From: Massilia rubra
GTDB taxonomy: Bacteria; Pseudomonadota; Gammaproteobacteria; Burkholderiales; Burkholderiaceae_D
DNA: 64,000 nucleotides
Assembly (NCBI RefSeq): GCF_011682065.1
Contig: NZ_VUYU01000005.1
Span: 264,484-328,483 of the forward strand
Reading direction: 5' to 3'
Shown piece by piece: positions 44,206 through 52,246 of this stretch (position 1 is its first letter; each line of letters begins with the position of its first letter). The notes beneath the pieces were generated by a model. The model searched no databases and was not told the origin of the DNA. It saw only the letters and a program-made list of their open reading frames with translations. Position numbers and translations under genes: made by a program.

Positions 44206-47024
44206 CAGAAGGTGTAGTTCACGCGTACGTTGTAGGCGCGGCCGATCGGCTTGGCGATGTTTTGCGCGAAGACCACGCGCGAACTGAGGCGCTGGTTCGA
44301 CAGCGGCGGGTCGACATCGAGCAGGTTGTTCACGCCAAACGTGAACTTGAGCCGCTTGTTCCAGGCGTAGTTGGCGGTCAGGTTGTACAGGATGTAGGGC
44401 TCGATTTCGTTGTAGAAGGGCTGGCCCGGTTTCTGGCTCGGCAAGGCGTTGGTGTCGATGTAGCTCGAGGTGTAGGACTGCGTCAGCTGGGTGCCGAAGC
44501 CGCCCCGGCTCCACGACAGGCGCAGGTTGTGCTTCCACTTGAAGACGTAGGTGTTGGCGGAGGTGGCGCCGGTCGAGAGCGCGCCGGGTTTGCCGACGCT
44601 GTCGATCCAGTCGCCGCCTTCTTCGTTCTGGCCTTCGTATTTGTTGACGTAGGTGCCGTCGAAGGACATGCCGAAGCGCCCCATGCTGGCGGTCGGGAGG
44701 GTGTAGCTCAGGCTGGCGTCGATGCCCTGGGTGCGCAGGCCGCCCATGTTCAGGCGCGTCTTGGTGATGTAGGCCAGGGTGCCGTCGGCATTGCGTACGA
44801 ACAGATTGTTGTATTTGTTGACGTCGCCGAAGATCGTGTCTTCTGAAATCTGCGCGATCGTGCCTGTCATCTCGACGTTCCAGAAGTCGAGCGAGGCAAC
44901 CAGGTTCTTGACCGGTTCGATGACGATGCCGGCGGTGAAGGTCTTGGATTTTTCCGGTTCGAGGTCGGGATTGGCGCCGGTCAGCACGGTCAGGGTGCTG
45001 CCGCAGACCTTGGCGGCGTCCAGGTTCAGGCCCGCGTATTTCGGGTCGGCGGTGAGGGTGCCGGTGCCGCTCACGCCGGGCGTGCCGCTCGGGCACAGCA
45101 GCGGGTCATCCCACTTGGAGGTGGATGGCACGCGCGTTTGCGGGGTGCCGTACAGCTCGGGCAGGGTCGGGGCGCGAAAACCCGTGCTGGCGGTGGCGCG
45201 CAGCATCAGGGCCATGGATGGCTCGTAGCGCACGCTGGCCTTGGGGTTGAAGGTGGTGCCGAAGTCGCTGAAGCGGTCGGCGCGCACGGCCAGGTTCAGG
45301 TTGAGCTGCTTGGTGAACGGCGCGTCCAGTTCCAGGTAGGTGCCGAGCACGGTGCGCGCGCCATGCGGGTAGCGGTTGGGCGTGCCGGAGACTTTGTAGA
45401 CCACCGCGTCGCCAATGTCGCCGGAGGCGTCACGGTAGGTTTCGCGGTGCAGGTCGGCGCCGACGGCGAGCGCCAGCGCGCCGCCGCCCAGGGTCGTCAG
45501 TTCGCGGTTCAGGGTCAGGTCGGGGCCGTAGTAGTGGACTTCGGCGCGACGGTTGACCAGGCCGTCGGCGGAGATGCTTTCCAGGTAGGCCTGGCCGGCT
45601 GCGTCCTGCGGTCCGAAGGGGTTGAGCACGCCGTCGGCCACGCCCTTGTACAGCGCGGGCGTGCGCAGGTAGCCGCTCAGGAATTTGACGGTGCGCTTGC
45701 TGTAGGCGTAGTTAAAGCCGGCCTTGTAGTCCCAGCCCTTGAACTGGCCTTCTTCGGTGAGCACCAGGCGGTGGCTGTTCTGGCGGTCGTCGGTGATGGC
45801 CGGGCCGAGTTCGTCAAGGCTCCAGGTGAGCGCGAGGTCGGTGCCGTTCAGGCCGGCCACGGCGGGCACGCCGCCCGCACCTCCTGGATACCATTTGCTG
45901 GCCTTGGTGATCATCAGCGGTTTGCGCAGGCCGGGGTTGAGCTTGTCGTAGTCGGTCTGGGCGCCGAATGGCTGCGGCGGATTGAGGGCGTCGATGTAGG
46001 ATTCGGAACTGAGCAGCTCGACCGTGAGCATGTTGCCGTCGCCATGGCGCAGGCTGCCCTTGGTCAGCAGGGTGGTTTGCTTGTTGTCGGCCAGCAGTTG
46101 CGGATACAGGTTCGGGTCGAGCACGCAGGTCTTGCTGCCGGCGCCGCCCGGCTTGGTCGAGGCGATGGTGTACTGGCCCTGGTACGGGGCGACGCAGCCG
46201 GCGCCGAAATACGGGTTGCCGGTGACGCTGGTCGGCTTGCCGTTGGCGTAGACGGTGTAGTTGGCCGGCGCCGACGAGGAACCGGAGGTGTTGCTGGTAA
46301 ACGCCGTGCCGCCGAGGCGGGCGATGTCGTCCGGGTCGCTGATGTTGGGGCGGTCGCGCTGCATCAGGGCGCTGCGTTTCTGGGTGTCGAAGGCGGCGTA
46401 GACGTTCCAGCCATCCTTGGCCAGGTCGCCGGTGCCGCTGGTCAGGCTGAAGCGGCGCTGCTCGCCGCCGCCGCTGCGTTCGGGCGCCATGACGCTGGCG
46501 CTGGCCGTGGTGTCGGCAATGGCCCGCTTGGTGATGAAGTTGACCACGCCGGCAATCGCATCGGTGCCGTAGATGGCCGAGGCGCCGTCGCGCAGCACTT
46601 CGACCCGTTCGATGGCGCTCATGGGAATGACGTCGACGTTGATCGCGCTGTCGCCAATGGCTTCGTTGGCCAGGCGGCGGCCGTTGAGCAGGAGCAGGGT
46701 GCGGTTGGTGTTCAGGCCGCGCATATTGATCATGGTGCCGCCGCCACCGCCGCCGACCGGTTCGTTGGTCGCGCCGGCGGTGAGCGAGGTGGCCACTTCG
46801 GACATCGTGGTCAGGCCGCGGTTGACCAGGTCGTCGGCCTTGATGGTGGTCAGGGGCAGGGCGTTTTCGCTGGCCAGGCGCTTGATGGAGGAACCGGTGA
46901 CTTCGATCCGGGTCATGCCGCCGTCGCCCTGCTGGGCCGAGGCCTGGTTCATCAGGGTCAGGACCGCGATGGCGATGGAGGAAAGCAGTAGCTTCGGTTG
47001 CGGGAACCGGGGTGGTGTGGGCAC
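44205..47024 (-). CDS. TonB-dependent receptor of the pectin island
   Basis: 939 residues, GTG start at 47024 with AGGAGA upstream. Signal peptide region ends in NQASAQQ. The TonB-box-like RIEVTGSSIKR is followed by a plug (GGGGTMINMRGLNTNRTLLLLNG) with the usual VERVEVL-type AIERVEVLRDGASAIYGTDAIAGVVNF, and a barrel ending NVRVNYTF. It is a second receptor for the same region, of a different subtype from the one at 31651. It leads the operon with the acetylesterase and (across two palindromes) the pectinesterase. Promoter C lies just upstream. Confidence 0.85.
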   Translation of the reverse strand: MPTPPRFPQPKLLLSSIAIAVLTLMNQASAQQGDGGMTRIEVTGSSIKRLASENALPLTTIKADDLVNRGLTTMSEVATSLTAGATNEPVGGGGGGTMINMRGLNTNRTLLLLNGRRLANEAIGDSAINVDVIPMSAIERVEVLRDGASAIYGTDAIAGVVNFITKRAIADTTASASVMAPERSGGGEQRRFSLTSGTGDLAKDGWNVYAAFDTQKRSALMQRDRPNISDPDDIARLGGTAFTSNTSGSSSAPANYTVYANGKPTSVTGNPYFGAGCVAPYQGQYTIASTKPGGAGSKTCVLDPNLYPQLLADNKQTTLLTKGSLRHGDGNMLTVELLSSESYIDALNPPQPFGAQTDYDKLNPGLRKPLMITKASKWYPGGAGGVPAVAGLNGTDLALTWSLDELGPAITDDRQNSHRLVLTEEGQFKGWDYKAGFNYAYSKRTVKFLSGYLRTPALYKGVADGVLNPFGPQDAAGQAYLESISADGLVNRRAEVHYYGPDLTLNRELTTLGGGALALAVGADLHRETYRDASGDIGDAVVYKVSGTPNRYPHGARTVLGTYLELDAPFTKQLNLNLAVRADRFSDFGTTFNPKASVRYEPSMALMLRATASTGFRAPTLPELYGTPQTRVPSTSKWDDPLLCPSGTPGVSGTGTLTADPKYAGLNLDAAKVCGSTLTVLTGANPDLEPEKSKTFTAGIVIEPVKNLVASLDFWNVEMTGTIAQISEDTIFGDVNKYNNLFVRNADGTLAYITKTRLNMGGLRTQGIDASLSYTLPTASMGRFGMSFDGTYVNKYEGQNEEGGDWIDSVGKPGALSTGATSANTYVFKWKHNLRLSWSRGGFGTQLTQSYTSSYIDTNALPSQKPGQPFYNEIEPYILYNLTANYAWNKRLKFTFGVNNLLDVDPPLSNQRLSSRVVFAQNIAKPIGRAYNVRVNYTF

Positions 47025-47052
47025 GGCGTGTCTCCTGATTAGAATTGCTTTT

Positions 47053-47093
47053 ATGGTTAGGCCAATTTTAGTTTGGCCTGACCAATTAATCAA
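47053..47093 (-). promoter_or_regulatory. GntR-type promoter/operator C, before the second TonB receptor
   Basis: On the minus strand TTGATT (47093-47088) and TAAAAT (47070-47065) are 17 bases apart. TTTGGCCTGACCAAT lies in the spacer (47072-47086) and ATGGTTAGGCCAA over the start of transcription (47053-47065). The rest of the 328-base gap to 47352 holds only an 11-bp inverted repeat (CGTCGTTCCCG, 47174-47184 / 47204-47214). Confidence 0.7.
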
Positions 47094-47352
47094 GGTGGAC
47101 TTGCCAATATCGCCATCATGCCAGTTCGCGCCTGTTGCCTGAGCCGCTTATGCGATCATTTTCCCCGCTACCCCGTCGTTCCCGCCAAGGGGGCCGCCCA
47201 GGCCGGGAACGACGAGGGTGGTGGATAGAATGATGATGATGACGACGGCGGATAGGGCGAGTTAGTGGCGCTTCCCGGACCGGGTTGCCGGGGCCGGGAT
47301 GTCAGATGCAGGATGCGATTAAGGACGGGCGTAACAACCGCGCCCCCGCGAA

Positions 47353-48051
47353 CTACCCCCGCGAAAACGTCCTTGTCACGCGCTCCAGGTGTGCACGCAT
47401 GGCCTGGCGCGCGCCGGCCACATCGTGCGAGGCGATCGCTTCGAGAATCTTGCGGTGGTCGGTCAAGGTGGTCACGCGCAAATCCTCGGTCTGGAAGTGT
47501 TCCTTGAGCTTGTGCCACAAGCTGCCGCGCTGGTTCCACAGATAATCGACCACCCCGACCAGCGCCGTATTGCCCGTGGCGCGTGCGATCGCCAGGTGAA
47601 AATTGCGGTCGGCCTGCTCGTTGCTGGCGCGGTCCTCGTGATGGTGTTCCATCTCCAGCACCGCCGTCAAAATCGCGTCGATGGCCGAATCGGTGGCCAT
47701 CTTGGCCGCCAGCGCCGCCACTTCGGACTCGATCATGCGGCGCGCGGCCAGCACTTCGAACGGGCCTGGCCCGACCTCGGGCACATCGGATTGCGCCGTG
47801 GCTTGCTCGCTGACATACACGCCCGAGCCGCCGCGCACTTCGACAATGCCGCTCAGTTCGAGCACGATCAGCGCTTCGCGCAGCGAGGCCCGGCTCACGC
47901 TCAGCTTGGCGGCCAGGTCGCGCTCGGCCGGCAGGCGCTCGCCGGCCTTGATGCTCTCGTCGCGGATCAGGGCCTGGATGCGGGTCGCTACGACCCGGTA
48001 CAGGCGCGGCTCAGCCGAGGTCGATTCTTGCGGCGCAGAGGGTTTCTTCAT
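47353..48051 (-). CDS. GntR family regulator with FCD domain, probable pectin regulator
   Basis: 232 residues. The N-terminal wHTH (about 15-80) reads RLPAERDLAAKLSVSRASLREALIVLELSGIVEVRGGSGVYV, a clear FadR/GntR motif, and residues about 95-225 are an FCD all-helical effector domain with metal-ligand-like residues in RNFHLAIARATGN and TDHRKILEAI. FCD members of this sort sense sugar acids. Its own promoter (D) carries the same operator as three other promoters in the island, so it is probably a repressor that controls itself, both TonB receptor operons and the GH105 operon. Confidence 0.85.
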   Translation of the reverse strand: MKKPSAPQESTSAEPRLYRVVATRIQALIRDESIKAGERLPAERDLAAKLSVSRASLREALIVLELSGIVEVRGGSGVYVSEQATAQSDVPEVGPGPFEVLAARRMIESEVAALAAKMATDSAIDAILTAVLEMEHHHEDRASNEQADRNFHLAIARATGNTALVGVVDYLWNQRGSLWHKLKEHFQTEDLRVTTLTDHRKILEAIASHDVAGARQAMRAHLERVTRTFSRG

Positions 48052-48104
48052 TGATTATGTGGATCCGGGGTAAGGCGTGAGGGGGGTGTGTACATGCTCG
48101 CCTG

Positions 48105-48133
48105 ATTTTAGTTTGGTATGGCCAATGTTGCAA
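48105..48133 (-). promoter_or_regulatory. GntR-type promoter/operator D, autoregulatory
   Basis: On the minus strand TTGCAA (48133-48128) and TAAAAT (48110-48105) are 17 bases apart with TTTGGTATGGCCAA (48112-48125) inside the spacer. It is 54 bases before the GntR start codon. Confidence 0.7.
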
Positions 48134-48151
48134 GGCTCCCCCTCCGGTGCG

Positions 48152-49354
48152 CTACCAGTTCGATTCCCGCTCCGGTGTCGATGAAATGTGGTGGATCGAC
48201 AAATCGGCGCCCTGGAATTCCTGCTCCGGGTCGAGCCGCAAGCCCATGGTCTTTTTCAGCACGCCATACACCAGGTAGCCGCCGGCGAGCGCGATGGCCA
48301 CGCCCAGCGCGGTGCCGGCCAGTTGCGACATGAAGGCCACCCCGCCCATGCCGCCCAGGCTTTTCAGCCCGAAGATGCCGGCCGCGATGCCGCCCCAGGT
48401 GCCGCACAGGCCGTGCAGCGGCCACACGCCGAGCACGTCGTCGATCTTCCAGCGGTTTTGCGTCAGGGTGAACATGGCCACGAAAATCGCGCCGGCAATG
48501 GCGCCGGTGGCCAGCGCGCCGAGCGGATGCATCAGGTCCGAGCCGGCGCACACGGCCACCAGCCCGGCCAGCGGGCCGTTGTAGGTAAAGCCCGGATCGT
48601 TCTTGCCGAGCACCAGCGCGGCCAGGGTGCCGCCGACCATGGCCATGAGCGAGTTGACGGCGACCAGGCCATTCATCTTGTCGAGCGTTTGCGCACTCAT
48701 GACGTTAAAGCCGAACCAGCCCACCGCCAGGATCCAGGCGCCCAGCGCGAGAAAGGGAATCGAGGAGGGCGGATGGGCGGCGATGGCGCCGTTGCGCCCG
48801 TAACGCCCGCGGCGCGCACCGAGCAGCAGCACGGCGGGCAGGGCGATCCAGCCGCCCACGGCATGCACCACGACCGAGCCGGCAAAGTCGTGGAACCCGG
48901 CGCCGAAGGCGAGTTTCAGCGCCGCCTGGATGCCGAAGCGCTCGTTCCAGGCAATGCCTTCGAACAGGGGGTAAACGAAGCCGACCAGCAAGGCGGTGGC
49001 GATCAGTTGGGGATGGAACTTGGCGCGCTCGGCAATGCCGCCCGAGACAATCGCCGGAATGGCGGCGGCGAAGGTGAGCAAGAAGAAGAATTTGACCAGC
49101 TCGTAGCCGTTGCGCTCGGCCAGCACGTCGGCGCTGGCGAAAAAATCGACGCCGTAGGAAATGCCGTAGCCGATGAAAAAATAGGCAATCGTCGAGACGG
49201 CAAAGTCGGCCAGGATCTTGACCAGGGCGTTGACCTGGTTCTTTTTCCTCACCGTGCCCAGTTCGAGAAAGGCGAAGCCGGCGTGCATCGCCAGGATCAT
49301 GATGGCGCCGAGCAAGATAAACAGCGCGTCGGCGGCGTGGTTGGTTCCGTTCAT
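48152..49354 (-). CDS. amt: Ammonium transporter
   Basis: 400 residues with about eleven membrane segments. Conserved motifs are present: MHAGFAFLELGTVRKKN in helix 1, GSVVVHAVGGW with the first pore His, GYG-type FFIGYGISYG and WPLHGLCGTWGGIAAG with the second pore His. It conducts ammonia/ammonium across the inner membrane. No glnK gene is next to it, so it is likely not the main nitrogen-regulated copy. The ATG at 49354 is preferred to an upstream extension. It lies just downstream of promoter D but on the same strand, upstream of GntR, so it is not controlled by it. Confidence 0.85.
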   Translation of the reverse strand: MNGTNHAADALFILLGAIMILAMHAGFAFLELGTVRKKNQVNALVKILADFAVSTIAYFFIGYGISYGVDFFASADVLAERNGYELVKFFFLLTFAAAIPAIVSGGIAERAKFHPQLIATALLVGFVYPLFEGIAWNERFGIQAALKLAFGAGFHDFAGSVVVHAVGGWIALPAVLLLGARRGRYGRNGAIAAHPPSSIPFLALGAWILAVGWFGFNVMSAQTLDKMNGLVAVNSLMAMVGGTLAALVLGKNDPGFTYNGPLAGLVAVCAGSDLMHPLGALATGAIAGAIFVAMFTLTQNRWKIDDVLGVWPLHGLCGTWGGIAAGIFGLKSLGGMGGVAFMSQLAGTALGVAIALAGGYLVYGVLKKTMGLRLDPEQEFQGADLSIHHISSTPERESNW

Positions 49355-49526
49355 TGGACGATTCCCGATAAAGGTGCATGGAAGTATTGACGTCCTTGAA
49401 GTAAGCAATAATCGTTCCATTTTGGTGCGTCGATCCAAGTGCTTGATTTTGAAGCGGAAAAGATCGTGCGGGCGCGGCTGGAGGCGAGCGCTGCACCACG
49501 GCGGCGCATCCGTTTTGGTGCAGGGC

Positions 49527-51992
49527 TCAGCGGCGCGTATCGTGGCAGCGCAGCAGGCGGTCGAACTGGGCGGCGGTGAGCGGCCGCGAAAACAGGTAGC
49601 CCTGGCCGAAGTCGCAACCGGCGCCGGTCAGCAGGTCGCGCTGTTCCTGCGTTTCGACGCCCTCGGCGATGACTTTGATGCCGAGCTTGTGGCCCATGAC
49701 GACGATCGCTTCGCACAAGGCCAGGTCGTCCGAGCCGGCCACCATCTTGAGCACGAAGGACTGGTCGATCTTCAGATAGTCGATGTGGAATTTTTTCAGG
49801 TAGGACAAGGAGGAATAGCCGGTGCCGAAGTCGTCGAGCGACATCTGGATGCCGCTTTCGCGAAACGACAGCAGTTGTTCGTGGATGCTGTGGGTCGATT
49901 CCATGAGCATGCCTTCGGTAATTTCGACCACGATTTCGGTGCCGGCGTAGCGCCCCAGCACCGGATGGCTGCGCAGATGCGGCGCATGCAAGGGTTGCCC
50001 GTTGCCGCATGACTGGCGGCGGAACTGGGCCGGCGACATGTTGACGCTGATCTGGAATTCCGGATCGATGTTGCCGCGCCAGCGCATGGCCTGGTGGAAC
50101 GCTTGCTGGAACACCCACTCGCCGATGCCGACGATGAGGCCCGATTCCTCGGCCAGCGGGATGAATTCGGCCGGGCTGACGGCGCCGCGCAGCGGATGCT
50201 CCCAGCGCAGCAGCGCTTCGGCCTTGCGGATGCGTCCGCTGGAAAGGTCGACGATGGGCTGGTACAGCACCCGCAACTGGCCCTGCGCGAGCGCGGCGCG
50301 CAGGTCGTTCAGGGTGCGCATCTTGTTCTGCGCGGCACGCTGCATGGCCGGCATGAAGTAGCTGAACTGGTTGCGCCCGTGATTCTTGGCTGCGTACATG
50401 GCCTGGTCGGCGTTCTTGAGCAAGGTGTCGACGTCGCTGGCGTCGTGCGGGAACAGGGTGATGCCGATCGAGCCGGACAGGTACAGCGTTTCGACCCCGA
50501 TGACGAAGGGTTTGGCGAGCGCGGCGAGCATGGCGTGGGCGACCCGCTCGACGCTGTCGAGGTCGTCGAGCTCGCCGAGGATGACGGTGAATTCGTCGCC
50601 GCCCAAACGCGCCACCGTGTCGGCCTGGCGGATGCAGGACGACAGGCGCGCCGCCACCTCGCGCAGCAGCTTGTCGCCGGTATCGTGGCCGAGGGTGTCG
50701 TTGACTTCCTTGAAGTGGTCGATGTCGATGAACATCAGCGCCAGCGGCAGGTTGGAGCGGTGCGATTTGCGCAGTTCGTGCGTGAGCCGGTCGTGGAACA
50801 TGCTGCGGTTGGGCAAGCCGGTGAGGAAGTCGAAGTTGGCCTGGCGCCAGATGGTGTCTTCCGCCAGTTTCTGGTCGGTGATGCCGGAAAACATATTCAC
50901 GCGGAACTTCACCTGGCCGCGTTCGTCGTAGATGGTGTCGATGCGCAGCCATTCGGCGCATTCGTCGCCGTTCTTGTGACGCGTCCACACCCGGCCCTGC
51001 GCGTGGCCCGATTTTTCCAGGCGCTGCAGCAATTCGCCGTTGTGCTCCCGGCCCAGCACGCCCGCCAGCAGCATGCGGGCCGGCTGGCCGATCAGCTCCG
51101 GCTCGGCGTAGCCGGAGAGGCGGATAAACGCGGGATTGACGGCGACGATGCGCTCGTCCGGCGCGGTGATCATGATCGCTTCGCCGATGGCCTCGTACAC
51201 CATGGCCGACAGGTTCAACGCGCGCTCGGCCTTTTTCCATTCGCTGATGTCGGTGGAAATGCCGATCACGCCGATCAGGCGGCCCTGGTCGTCGCGGATC
51301 GGCGAGTCGGTCACGTGCATGGGGAAGGTGGTGCCGTCGCGGTTACGCACCAGGAATTCGCCCGACCAGCTGCAGCCGGCCTGTAACCGGGCCATGATCT
51401 GGGCGGCGCGTTCGGCCGAGGTCTCGGCCGGCACCAGGTCGACGATGTTGCGGCCCATTGCCTCGGCGGCCGCCCAGCCGTAGAGCTTTTCGGCGAACGG
51501 GTTCCAGTACAGGATAGTGCCGGCCACGTCGGTGGCGATGACGGCTTGCTCGACCGAGGCCAGCAGGCTGGCCTGGAACTGGATCTGGCGTTCGCAGCGT
51601 TTGAGCGTGGTGATGTTGTCGTGCACCAGCACCACGGCCGGCGCGCCCTCATGGTCGAGCGCGCTGATCTTGAGGGAAAACCAGCGCGGCTCGTGCGGGG
51701 CGTCGCAGGGATAGTCGAAGGTGGCGCTGCGGCAGCGGCCGGCCAGGATGTCACGCACCAGGGAGGCGACTTGGGCGGCGTCGCTGCAGCCGCACAAGGC
51801 GGCGCGGTCGCACACATCGAGGTAGTTGATGCCTTCGCACACGCGCAGCGGATCGCCGTCGTTGGCGAGCGCGAAGTCGCGCCAGGCCTTGTTGGCCGAC
51901 ACGATCATGCCGCGCTGGTCGATCACGACAATGTGCTCCAGCAAGGCGTCGATCGTGATGGCGGAGAGGGAGTGGGATAGGGCCGCTAGCAT
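49527..51992 (-). CDS. Three-PAS GGDEF-EAL c-di-GMP turnover protein
   Basis: 821 residues. Three PAS domains (about 18-130, 140-255, 265-370) lead to GGDEF (about 385-545) with an intact ARLGGDEF loop and EAL (about 555-805) with KAEALLRWEHP, ISVNMSPAQF, EITEG, DDFGTGYSSL, KIDQSFV and VIAEGVET. All catalytic residues appear present, so it can make or break c-di-GMP; which dominates depends on signals. No membrane segment. The start is uncertain: an ATG at 51992 has a weak ribosome site, and the frame is open to 52148. Confidence 0.85.
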   Translation of the reverse strand: MLAALSHSLSAITIDALLEHIVVIDQRGMIVSANKAWRDFALANDGDPLRVCEGINYLDVCDRAALCGCSDAAQVASLVRDILAGRCRSATFDYPCDAPHEPRWFSLKISALDHEGAPAVVLVHDNITTLKRCERQIQFQASLLASVEQAVIATDVAGTILYWNPFAEKLYGWAAAEAMGRNIVDLVPAETSAERAAQIMARLQAGCSWSGEFLVRNRDGTTFPMHVTDSPIRDDQGRLIGVIGISTDISEWKKAERALNLSAMVYEAIGEAIMITAPDERIVAVNPAFIRLSGYAEPELIGQPARMLLAGVLGREHNGELLQRLEKSGHAQGRVWTRHKNGDECAEWLRIDTIYDERGQVKFRVNMFSGITDQKLAEDTIWRQANFDFLTGLPNRSMFHDRLTHELRKSHRSNLPLALMFIDIDHFKEVNDTLGHDTGDKLLREVAARLSSCIRQADTVARLGGDEFTVILGELDDLDSVERVAHAMLAALAKPFVIGVETLYLSGSIGITLFPHDASDVDTLLKNADQAMYAAKNHGRNQFSYFMPAMQRAAQNKMRTLNDLRAALAQGQLRVLYQPIVDLSSGRIRKAEALLRWEHPLRGAVSPAEFIPLAEESGLIVGIGEWVFQQAFHQAMRWRGNIDPEFQISVNMSPAQFRRQSCGNGQPLHAPHLRSHPVLGRYAGTEIVVEITEGMLMESTHSIHEQLLSFRESGIQMSLDDFGTGYSSLSYLKKFHIDYLKIDQSFVLKMVAGSDDLALCEAIVVMGHKLGIKVIAEGVETQEQRDLLTGAGCDFGQGYLFSRPLTAAQFDRLLRCHDTRR

Positions 51993-52246
51993 CGTTGCAT
52001 GGTGTTCCTGCGGGGAGAGGAGGAGCTCGCCCGAGTCCACCAAACATATAAGACACGCAGACTGCAAGAAAGTGCCTGTGTTGAGCCAAATTATTTCGCC
52101 AACGACGTATTGATGCCTCGGGCGCGGCGCTGGCGGCGACTGAATCAATTGATTGATGGAACGTACTAAGCGTAGCCTGTGTATAGTGCCCGCTGGACAA
52201 TTCCATCAATCCCCATCCAGCGCCTGGATGTCGCCCGAGTTTCCCG

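Noticed and set aside
43402-45096. 564-residue ORF covering the acetylesterase and part of the receptor
   Set aside because: Only its last 267 residues make sense (signal peptide and SGNH blocks); the upstream part is an out-of-frame shadow of the receptor.
48152-49354. Amt as a member of the GntR regulon
   Set aside because: Promoter D lies after the amt stop codon on the same strand and points to GntR only; no operator was seen before amt.
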